This document shows, in pieces, positions 51,568-61,503 of a stretch of DNA of 64,000 nt (its first letter is position 1; each line of letters opens with the position of its first letter). Below the pieces are notes generated by a model. It was not told the origin of the DNA. It searched no databases and saw nothing but the letters and a program-made list of their open reading frames with translations. A program made the translations under genes and the position numbers. Location: contig JAETXT010000005.1 of NCBI GenBank assembly GCA_019188255.1, positions 2,356,001 through 2,420,000 on the forward strand, in the 5' to 3' direction. This DNA is from Verticillium longisporum. Its lineage: Eukaryota; Ascomycota; Sordariomycetes; Glomerellales; Plectosphaerellaceae.

Positions 51568-54184
51568 TTAGACTGCAAGGCCCTCTTCTGACGCCTCGTC
51601 CCTTTCTAGCTTTTCGAGGCCCGTAGCGAAAGCGCCATACACGCGCAACGGAACCGCAACCTCGAAGCTCTCACAGGCCAGGTTCTCCACTGCAACAAGA
51701 ACAAGGCCCCCACGCTCATCACGCGAAATCTCCTCAAGAAGTGGGTGGTTGCGACTTGGGTTCATGTTACCACTGGTAGCGCTGTTTCCTACCAGAGGCG
51801 CGCTGGCGTCTTCAGACTCTTCGGACTCCGCAACGGGAGTCTCTTTGGTCTGTTGGGCGGTAGCGCTAGGCACAACAAACTCGACACGGATCTTCCACTC
51901 GAGAGCGACACCCGATGTCACGAACTCTGGGGTAGCGTTGATAGGAATGGTTGGCGTGAAGACGAGTCTGCGGCCGTAGAGTGCTGTATCAGAGGAAGAT
52001 GCGTACACCTTGCGAGTTACGCGATGAACCGAAGCATCCGAGCGGAGGGCAAGTTGCGAATCAGCAATTCGTTCAGCAGATTCGAGCGCACAGTGGAGAG
52101 CGTAGCAAGGCACGTCGGCGTTGGAGAAATCGACCACCATTGTCACGGCCTCGCCGATTCGATATGCAGCCCTCGTAAGTGTCACAACGCCGACGCGCTG
52201 ACCATTTCGCGCAATCTCAAAGCGGTTGGGACTTTGGCCGCCCTCAGATGCGTGGGTGCTGCGAAGGATGGCAAGATTGATGGCGTCCTTGGCCGTTGTT
52301 GCGTCTTCGAACGCTGACGGTCGCCTGGAGCTTGGTACCGCCGTCGGAGAAAGTAGACCTGTATGGCTGCCATAGCGTGGTCTGTTCAATAAGTCGTCGA
52401 CATATGTGATGAAGTCGTTTAGAGAAGATTCAGGTCTCGTCGATTGAGCTTTGTTTCGGTTACTTGGTGTCATTTTATCGAGGGGTGTGATAATTGCTTG
52501 GTCGCGCAGGATGATATAAGGATTCATAAGATCGTAACCTAGAATCTCGCCGTGGCTGTTGACGCCGCCCAGCACCCTGAAGGGTACCTCAACCTTGCGT
52601 ATCTGTTGCTCTTTAGTGCCGCCAGCCCTCTGTGTGCCGATGACGAGCGTATATGAAATCTTAACGGCCTTGCCCTTGTGGGATGGCGGCAGGCCTCTGG
52701 GCAATTGGAAGGCGTATTCAAAAGCCTTGCTCTCCCCTGGCGCAAGCTGCATATCAACGAACAGGATCGACTGCGGCGTAGAGAGGAGCGGCACAGACTT
52801 GGAGCTCGCGATGCCACGCATGTCCTTCATGCTGCTGAGCTCACCGGTCCCGAGAAGGTCGCCAAGGGAGCTGCTTATGCTCCCCCATCCGAAGCTGCGA
52901 AGAAGTCCGCTGTCGCGCCTGGAGGAAGTCTCGACGCCAAGCACGCCGCCCCCCTGTCCACCAAGAACGGCTTTTCGCTTAACTTGCTCGAAAGGCGCCA
53001 GGTTGATGAGTGAACCGTCCAGGGTGAAGGAACCTTGAACCTGAGCATACGCCATCATGATGGTTTCGGGTCCTTTCGGCTGTTGTTGTGAGCTGAAATT
53101 GGAACTTCGTCTGAGATGTGACGGCCTTGGCTGGTGCTGACCACGGAGCGGTTGCTGGTGGGCGGGGTACTCCGAGATGAGCGTTTCCGATGAGTGATTG
53201 CTCGCCGCGTAGAACTCCCCGCTACTTCTTGGTGTCCCTCCCATGCTTGTTGAGGAAAGGATTCGCATTGCTGGGGTGGTCGCATGCATGTGTGAGTGGT
53301 CAGGAGCCCCATGGGAGCTGTCCTTCGTCCGGAATGCCGATATTGATTCGTTCTTGGGGCTCAAAAAGCTGTCGTCAGTGGGATTTAATGGGCTGTTGTG
53401 AGATTCGGATAATGGCGAGGGCGCCATTGGAAACTTGAATTCGGGCATATTACCAGAAGGTGACCGTGACTGTCGGAAAGGGCCGCTGATGGCAGGGGTA
53501 TTCGGCATGGTTGATGGACCTGGAGACCGGGGGTGTCGATCGGACATCTGTGTAGAGTTGAACATCGGAGAGCTGAACTGCCGTGGTGATGCTGTCAAGT
53601 GGTCAGGCGTTTGTTCACTGACAACAATGGGAGGAAGCAATACCTGACTGAGGTCCAGAGATCCCGAGGCCAGCCCGGGGCATAATGTGCAAGCTGTGAG
53701 CCCGCGCATGCCCCCTCCCGGGCCTTTGTGCCCTGGCGAACGACGCGTTGCTTTGCGCATCATCAGGAGCTGTGTTGGCCGATCCGATGGAGACGATGGA
53801 GATGGACCGTCGATGACTGTTGCCCTGGTTGTCGCTAGATTTGGGAGGATGCGGTGGGGGTTGTGGCCACACGATCGAGCCCGAACGGCTCCTTGAGAAG
53901 GCGGCCGGTGCACTTAGGGAAAGGGTAGAACGGTGGCCGCGAGAGGGACCTGCAGTTGACGAGGTCGGTGGGGTCGAGCCGGTGATGGGCTTCCCACGAT
54001 GCAGCGGGGTGGCATATCTAGGACGATCGGCGACATTTGCCTGCCGTTGGGTCTGCTTATGTTGACTGGAATCGGCGGCAACATTCTTGAAGGTGATGGT
54101 GCACTTGATCTCCTCGCCAGCAAAGACAATCTGGTCGTCCCAGCGAATGAAGACGCGGATGTTGCTGGAGCTGTCCGAGACCAT
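51568..54184 (-). CDS. rgp1: Rgp1, partner of Ric1 in the Ypt6/Rab6 exchange factor
   Basis: Exons 54184-53644 and 53591-51568 (52-nt intron, GTATTG donor, CCTGACC branch, TTGACAG acceptor, phase 1) encode 854 aa. The arrestin-like N-terminus reads SNIRVFIRWDDQIVFAGEEIKCTITFKN. A long Ser/Pro/His-rich insert follows (about residues 40-330). Then come the conserved Rgp1 segments MMAYAQVQGSFTLDG, FVDMQLAPGESKAFEYAFQLPRGLPPSHKG, VKISYTLVIGTQ, FRVLGGVNSHGEI, and the second beta-sandwich (YRIGEAVTMVVDFSN, ALHCALESAE, VALEWKIRVEFVV). Ric1-Rgp1 activates Ypt6 at the Golgi for retrograde transport. The start ATG is chosen because the conserved RVFIRW begins 9 residues in. Confidence 0.9.
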
Positions 54185-54706
54185 TGTGGCGCGCGTTGGG
54201 TCTTGCCGAGGACAATTAGGAGAGATCGGAAGGATATCGATCAGCTGGGTCCTATGGCATGGCCAGCTTGCACCATTGTCGCCGTTCGTTGTTTGGGGTT
54301 GGTACAACGCGTCCTTATGGTTGATGACAGCTGGAGCGAACGTCATGCTCCAAGGTGACAGGTCAAGGTTGAGGCTTCCAGAGACGTAGTGACTGGCTGG
54401 GGGCGGAGGGTAGCGGAGCCCAGCCAGTTGCAAGGGTTCCTAGGCCGAGACCAGCTAGTTCACGTTCTCAGGGGCGTTGATGACTCAGCTAGGCTGACTG
54501 CATCGGGAACACAGCATACAAGCAGTATCGCGAACCGCTCATCATCCTTTGGAAGTGATTTCCGTCATTTTCACGGTACCAGAATCGGCATCAACAGTGT
54601 TTCTACGCCTCGCGAGAACTACACAACCAAAGCGTCGAGCACACGGCCACTGCCGGACCCTAACAAGCAACCCTGGCTTCCGACACCTGTGGCTCAGGGC
54701 AGACAG
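54185..54706. other. Intergenic
   Basis: This is the promoter space of rgp1, downstream of the beta-lactamase-family gene. Nothing was recognised. Confidence 0.55.
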
Positions 54707-56089
54707 CTACTGAGACAGCGCTTTGTACACTTCGACCTCGACCTGAGCCCACAAGTTGAGGACTGGGCCATCAGCAAACGGAAGAATCTGAGTGCAAACA
54801 AATCCCGCCACCCCTTTCTCCCTATCACACCACCACCAGAGGTTGGCAAGGCCAGCCCACTGCACAGTTGTTGACGATCGACCAGTGGCGCTGCTGTTTG
54901 CTTGCATGAAAGTCAACCCCCAGCCCTGTGGTGCATTATCCTGGATAGGGTAGAGTTCTGAGACCGGGTTCGTGAGATCGGGTTTCGACGCCGGAATGCC
55001 TTGTCGAGCGTAGTCAGGGAATGAGGAGACCTGGTTCCGGAACATCTCATCAACCGTTTCTTTACGGAGTATCTGGGAGCCGGTTATGGGGCAGGTCCCA
55101 TTATTTAGAAGAACAGCGAGAACCTCTGGCAAAACAAGTCAGCCGTCAGGCGCAAGGCCATTTTTTTGCGCAAGAGGCGAGTAACAGTGGATGTGAGCGC
55201 TTACTGGTGTATTCTTGAGGCTTCGCAAACAAACCAGCGCCGCCACTGTTGAAGACTGACGCTATCTCTTTATCGTTGCCCAGGTCCACCACGAGTGGGC
55301 GGCGCAGTAGGTGATCTCTAGGTCGAAGAGTGCCGTCCGGATCTCGTGCATGCATGTGTGCCAACTTGGCCCGCATGTCTTCGTTTGGAAACATCGATAT
55401 ATTCTTCAGGCCAAGTGGCTGAAACACATGCTTCTGTAGGTAGTTGTTCAGAGTATCCCCTGTGCGGCGTTCAAGGGCGATACCAGCCCAGTCGATACCG
55501 ACCTGGACATTGGTCAGAGTGACTAGGGATAGGGGTCTAGGCACGAAGGGGATCAACAACTTACACCATACTCCCATCCCTCTCCTGGCTGGAACAAGAG
55601 CGGCTGCGTGACATCCTCTATGCGGCCCGAGAACTCGTCAATTCCTGCGGGGAAAGACCAGTCTCTCAGCCTTTCGTTAAAAAATGTGTAGCCGAAGCCC
55701 GCGGTATGGCTCAAAAGCATGCGTAAGGTAATGCGGTTCTTCTTTTCCTCCAGCACACCATCAGATCTCAGAACCTTGAGGTCCTTCAACTCGGGACAGA
55801 GATTTTCGATTTGTTCTCCATCATCCAGTGATAAGAGACCTTGTTCCACCAGTTGCATACACGCCACACCTGTCAGCATTTTCGTGCATGAGGCTATCCA
55901 GAAGATGTTATCAAGGGTCATGGGTCGCTCGGACGTGATTCCCTGTCTGCCTGCCGAATGTGCAAAGAGATCCTTTCCATCCTTGCCAACAACAACGACT
56001 GTAACCCCAGGAATGCCTTTCTTCTGATCGGCTACCGAATCGTCCACTAAGGCTCGAAGCCGGTCGAGAGACTGGTCGCTCAGAGGCAT
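54707..56089 (-). CDS. Serine beta-lactamase-family hydrolase/transesterase (LovD-like)
   Basis: Exons 56089-55565, 55502-55205 and 55125-54707 (introns 62 and 79 nt) encode 413 aa. The N-terminal MPLSDQSLDRLRALVDDSV leads to IPGVTVVVVGKDGKD. The catalytic S-x-x-K is SCTK (about 67-70, in FWIASCTKMLTGVA), and a Tyr in GWEYG (about 174) fits the second motif. Also present are LRMLLSHTAGFGYTFF, GLKNISMFP, FNSGGAGLFA and the C-terminal GWGLTF and WAGLANLWWW. This is the class-C-beta-lactamase fold used by fungal esterases and acyltransferases such as LovD. It has no signal peptide, so it is cytosolic. There are no secondary-metabolite genes beside it, so it is probably a stand-alone esterase. 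Confidence 0.88.
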
Positions 56090-57432
56090 TGCGAAGTCAA
56101 TATGTCCTTGGCGGTGGAGGAATCGGGCAGTATGGAGGCCACTGGCCGAAATTCTCTGATAAGAGTACTAGGTCGTCCTACCCTCCCAAGGAGGTTCCGA
56201 TCACCGGTCTTGTGCTGCGCGTGGGAAATGTGAGGCTTGGGCAGGGTTGGATATCAGCCAGAGGCCATGGCCATACTTTAAGCATTTCGGGTCAAAGGAA
56301 ACACTGGTCGGCCGACGCATGGAATTCCAAATCGGCGTTACCAATTGTGTCATTGCCGCCCAATCGAGGAAGCGAACGATCAGCAGACATCAAGATGAGG
56401 GGCAGGATTGTCTCATCCAGTGAACCTTAAGCTCAAATGTTGGGGGTTGCGGGGCCACCGCATGGAGCTTGGACATCGCGTAAAATCACTAATCCCTTTC
56501 GGCTTGGTTGACAAGCCACCGGACAAACGGCAGCAAGTCGAATACCGTCCGTATGACCAGGACCTTCGGTAGTTAAAATGCTCAAGAAGACCATCAGGAT
56601 GGGCCAACAAAGTCTGCATCGCGCTGTTTTACCTCGGCGATTGCTGCATACCTTACCTAGAGGTATTGTAAACTAACCGCCCGACTTTCTGGCACAATGA
56701 CCCACGGCAGACCTCCGTTGACCATGAGGTGTGGAACCAAGATAGAAGCTTGTCATGTTTGTACGGATGCCTGGAAGCTCTGTGCACGTTGCACTCTTCT
56801 TCGCTTGATGTGGTCTGTAGAGCAACCTTCATCGATACTGAACAGAAGCAGTATAGAACGACAGAAAGATCGTGAGAGTCTGCTTACAACGTACCGAGCC
56901 TGGAAAGCTAGCTCGACGTCCAAGGCCCATAGAGATTTCCAAAGCAAAATGTGGAAAAACCATCCAGTCGTCTAACCTCTGACGCAGGTAAGGTAGGTGC
57001 GAAACAGGGCAGGTATACTGAGCATGTTTTTGGTTTATATAAGGTAAGTACCTAAGGTACCAGGTAGGTAGGTATGGTGAGCTGCTTATCTTAACTTCTG
57101 GGAAGGAACCACCAGAAGCTGCTGCCTTCGGGCTCTTGCACCTGGTATCTGGAAGATAGCTTCTGCAGCCTACCGTTCCCCCTACGTAGGTAGGTACCTA
57201 GTTTCTGTGCCTTCAGACTTGCAAGGTCCACCAAACGGACCTCAACCTTGGGATTCTCGGCACACAACCCACTACAAGGGATTGTTCCTCTCTATTGCTT
57301 GTTCCCTACTGCCGCATTATCAGATACTCTGAACCACGCATCTTTGGACATCCAAGTCCCCCTCTGCAAGATTCGAATCAGTTCCTGATACCCAAGTTCT
57401 GTTACACGCTGTGAACGCGAATCAACGACAAC
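56090..57432. other. Intergenic, rich in TAGG/TACC repeats
   Basis: Clusters of AGGTAAGTACCTAAGGTACCAGG and CCTACGTAGGTAGGTACCTAG-type sequence lie at about 57040-57075 and 57180-57205, with smaller ones near 56650 and 56987. No gene was recognised. Confidence 0.55.
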
Positions 57433-58801
57433 ATGAGACACCAAGACTTACCGAGCATCAATGTTGCTGTTCGTAAGTGGCGAGACAACAGTGCCCTCAA
57501 CAACTTCATGAGCTGATGAAACATACTCTCAGGTCTTATGGGGGACTATGGAGATGCCCACGAGCACCCCGACCCCAACCCCCACCTCGGTTACAAAGGG
57601 TCGACCGATGGCCGCGCGCAGCGAGAGATATCCGCCTTCATCGAAAGCAAGGACGACAATGGTTTCGAGATCGTCATTTCAGTGGAGGATGATCCTTCCC
57701 TGGACGAGTGGATTTATGATGAATTCTGCCTGGAATTCCAACTTCTCGTCGATGGCAGTCACATGGGCAAGCGAAACGTGAAGGCTTGCAACCTGCGTCG
57801 CAATGGTAGAAGCTACACATATAATACACAGTTCATTGGCGCCAAAGGGCCCGGGCGTGATCCTTACCAGAAAGAGCTTCGAAGGTTTGTGTTCTCTTCG
57901 CTCACCACCAGTAAGTGTAGCCGCATCACCTTCAAGTTGGTGACTTCCAGATCTGACCTATATTCAGTCATTGATGAGACATCCCCTGAAGAAATCACTC
58001 TGTCAAAGGCACTTGGAACCATTGAGATAGTCGTTCGGTGGGTAGAATTTACAGGCTTTATCTCCGGTACTAGGGACCGACAGCAAGACGGTCGCGACAA
58101 CACCTATCAGCAGACGGATCACAGGATGAATACCAGCGGGTATCCATATTCCGAGATCTCCGAAGAAGCTCTGAAAGGAAGAGCACTCTCGCACAGCACA
58201 TCGTCAGTGGCGTTGTCTCGCTGGACAGTCTTCCGTTGCTAATGACTTCCTAGCTATGCCATACCGGAGGACATTACTGGCCATGGGGATGGAAGGCGTC
58301 CTCGGACTCGGATCGTGGATCGTGGCCGCCCGGTGGTGTCTTACCTATTCAAGTACCGCTCCATGGGTAAGTTGCAACACGACATCCATGAAGCTTCAAC
58401 TGACTTTTTTTTTCCCTAGAGGGCCTCAAGCAGGAAGGAGTCGTGCAACGAACTCCTCCCCCCGACTACGATGACGCAGTTCCAAAAATGGAGTCACTAC
58501 CACAGCACGAAATTGAACGTCTAGCTCGCGTAAAGCTGATACAGATGAAGGTTTGTCAGGGGAAAATAGACCAGGTCAAGTACAAAAGCCTGCTGAGCAA
58601 TACTGATTGGCATTCCAGCGAGACCACGATAGACAACGCGAGCCGCTGACGAATTTGGGGACCAACGAGGCGGCGCGGCGCAGCGGCAAACGTCACATTG
58701 ACGAAGTATACGGTCTGAATGAGGAGGTTGAAGGAGGTCGACCTAGAAAGATCTTTCGCATGGACCCCTCGATACCCGTCATTGACTTGACCGACGAGTG
58801 A
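57433..58801 (+). CDS. DUF7918-type protein, copy A
   Basis: Five exons (57433-57472, 57533-58202, 58254-58366, 58420-58550, 58619-58801) encode 378 aa. The start is MRHQDLPSINVAVRLMGDYGD. A beta-rich domain follows (ISAFIESKDDNGFEIVISV, LEFQLLVDGSHMGKR, RRFVFSSLTTS, LGTIEIVVRWVEF). Then comes the family mark EEALKGRALSHSTS, after which an intron falls, then YLFKYRSMEGLKQEGV, RTPPPDYDD and a helix EIERLARVKLIQMK. The C-terminus is basic (RRSGKRH, GGRPRKIFRM) and ends PVIDLTDE, a SUMO-interacting-motif-like sequence. Function is unknown for this fungal family. The gene is duplicated in tandem (copy B at 59950), with the same intron positions after the (K)SHxTS and KYRS motifs. Confidence 0.8.
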
Positions 58802-59949
58802 AGGCAGCTACCAGACTACCTTGTTTTCTTCGACAGGTGTGTGCAACGAGCAATTGTATTCGCCGAAAAGCATGCCGTCTGACACTTGAGCCGACAGCAA
58901 GCAAGCACTGTGAGAATTTCAGTGTTGTGGTCGGGTCGGCTTGGCTTTTCACGGTCTTCTTCGGACCTGGGGCTCTACCAGGACTTCGATGCGTTTTTTC
59001 AAAAAAAAAAAATTAAAAAATTCAAAGAGTGTGCGGCAGGAGGGATTTCCATCACAAGACGATGGAAAGATGTTGAGATACCATCGAATCGGGCGTTTGA
59101 AGATGTTCACAGGGTTGGTTGAGGACAGAGGGGACATGCCCTTCATGTGATGCCTACAAGCAACGCTTCGTGTGCCGTCCTTCATGATGCAGGGAGGGGA
59201 GAAGGGGATAAGTGCAATAAATGCCGGTCGTGATGACCGTTACTCAAAAAACTATGACCAATCGTCTATATGTGCTGCATGACGGCTGTTTGGCTTCTAC
59301 CTCAGGTAATGTGAATTCTACGATTCAAAGCTGCGAGAGGGTGTGAGCCGGGTTTGTTGACGTTGCTGCGTAATTGTTCCCACGTCGTTGATGGCAGATG
59401 CTCGCAGCGACAAGTGCGTTATTCAGGCTCTAGAGACGTCTAAGACATGACTGGCTGTCACAGAATTGCATGACGGCATGTACAATGCCCGGACATCCTG
59501 TGGTATTGCCATGCTGATTCGCTGCACACCTGACAATGTACCAGTGAAGTCCAGGCCATCTTCGACCATGGCGCCCAGAAGGCGATTGTTGGTATGGTTT
59601 GTGTACTGCGACTGAGGGATGTGTAGGTGCCTTATCTATCTGGCTTACCTACTACCTACGCACCTATGCGGTGCGCTGATCAGGTCTCCTTGGTAGGTAC
59701 ATACAGCACTGAGCGAAGGCGTTGTTGGTTGCCTAGCCGCAAGGTGAGGGGTGTCTGAGAACCCCGCCCATCAAAAACGTGGTGCCCAAGGTGCATCTTG
59801 GATGGCAGGTTATACCCACCTTAAGAAGCCCGCGATTCCTCATCAGCGCTTGCCAACTACGTCCTTCTCATTCCGCCTTGCCGTACCCACCACTGAGATA
59901 GTTCGAGATCATTCAGACGGCCAAAGAATTGGAATCCCACGTTGGGACC
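58802..59949. other. Spacer between the tandem DUF7918 genes
   Basis: An A-rich run lies at about 59001-59018 and TACC/GGTA-rich sequence at about 59640-59700. No third copy was recognised. Confidence 0.55.
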
Positions 59950-61262
59950 ATGCCCATCGATCGTGAGGTCCCAGGTATCGACGCCTGGGTCGAAGTCAAC
60001 GGTCAGAGAGCAGAGGCTTACGACGACGACGACGTGTCCTCCCGGGAAGTGAACGACATGCCGGCTAGACATCAGATCTTCAAGTACATCGAATCCATCG
60101 ATAACGCATCCTTTACCGTTCAGGCCCATATGAGTAGAGAGGTCACCCAGCATGCCCCACCACCGTGCGACACTGTAATCGGGGAGCTCTTCGTAGATGG
60201 AAAACATGTTTCTACCAAGTGCGCCTCAGTTCGGTCAGGCCAGGGAACTATTGACAGGCTCCGGTTTGACGGCAAGAAAGTCGAGTCGCGCTCTCGTCCT
60301 GGATATGTCCACCTTCTCAAGTTGGTCTTCTCTGCCGTGTCGACAGGTATGTGACGACGTCCACTGTTGGCACAGCCATGATGGGCTCTCGCCTGGCGGT
60401 CAGGGCGGCCGCGTCGATGCGGTCCTTTTCGAGACTAATCCATCTCCAGTGGACGATACGGATACGGCGCGCATTGCGAGTGACCTTGAGGCAGCGAAGC
60501 ATTTGGGACTCATACAGCTTCGCTTCTTCGCTGGTGTCGACGTAGGCGAGACGATGGCGCAGAGGCCTGATTCAACGATTCCTACCAATATGTCGGAGCT
60601 GTCTGAGAAATCCCTAAAGGGCAAAGCCATCTCCCATGGCACATCGTGAGTCTTTTCAACGCATGTTTCAGCGAACTGAGGACTGAAATTTGGGAGATTT
60701 TCTCATGGGGCGGATTTGCCGGCGAGCCGCCATGTCATGGTCGACTATGTGCTCGGCCGTCAAGCCTTTGCTGTGATCAACTTCAAATATCGATCTCGAA
60801 GTGGGTATCTCCACAACGCAGGACATTGGAACTTGAAAACGTTGCTGACATAGGATCAAGGGGCTCTTCAGCAGGAGTTGATCCTTCCCCGCACTCCATC
60901 ACCCGATCCAGAACTGCAAGTTCTCGAGGGCATGTCGACCGAGCAGGTCAGGCGGTTAGCAGCTGAACATCTCCACTCATTGCATGTAAGTCTCATCAAC
61001 GACTAACTTATCTGCACAAATGACGGAGCCTCCTGCGTTGTCTCGGGGAGCATCGCATGCCAAGCAGCAAGCTGACGTGGCACAGGAGCCGAGCCGAGTC
61101 AAAGAAGAGAACCAAATGGTGGCGAAGACGGAGAAAAAGCCATCCGTCAAACGTGAGAGAGATGAAGTCGACCTGACCATGCCGCCATCCCAGCGCGAGT
61201 GGAAATATACCAGAACAGCGAACGGGGCGAGGGCAGTGGACCTCACCGAAGATGACGACTAA
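59950..61262 (+). CDS. DUF7918-type protein, copy B
   Basis: Five inferred exons (59950-60346, 60450-60645, 60697-60800, 60861-60985, 61029-61262) encode 351 aa. The start is MPIDREVPGIDAWVEVNGQ (PGIDAWVEV aligns with PSINVAVRL of copy A). Then come FKYIESIDNASFTVQ, IGELFVDGKHVSTK, HLLKLVFSAVST, IQLRFFAGVDV and KSLKGKAISHGTS. MVDYVLGRQAFAVINFKYRSR, LPRTPSPDPELQVLEGMS and VRRLAAEHLHSLH follow. The tail is charged (KRERDEVDLTMPP) and ends AVDLTEDDD, again SUMO-interacting-motif-like. The last intron (60986-61028) is very short (43 nt, acceptor CGGAG) and the third acceptor (GGGAG) is weak. Both are fixed by frame and by copy A, but need transcript proof. The paralogues share layout more than sequence, so the duplication is old. 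Confidence 0.75.
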
Positions 61263-61503
61263 ACAATCATGTTCAACTTTCCTATGTCTTGATGTGTGCT
61301 TTGATGATACTTCTAGGGATTTGGTAAGGCGTTTTCTTTTCGGTATACCCACAACAGCAACGGTTCTCTTCAGCTTACCGCGAGTTGACTTTGCGTGTAA
61401 GGACTGGTCTTTTCTGCTTTAATCAAGGGCGTCTATGTCATCAAAGCACATGAGAGTAATCATTATCATTATCATCAAGTCAGAACCCAAGAACTCTGTC
61501 AAT

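Noticed and set aside
54707..56089. Secondary-metabolite cluster gene (LovD-like acyltransferase)
   Set aside because: No polyketide synthase, peptide synthetase, terpene enzyme or P450 gene lies nearby; it is kept as a general hydrolase.
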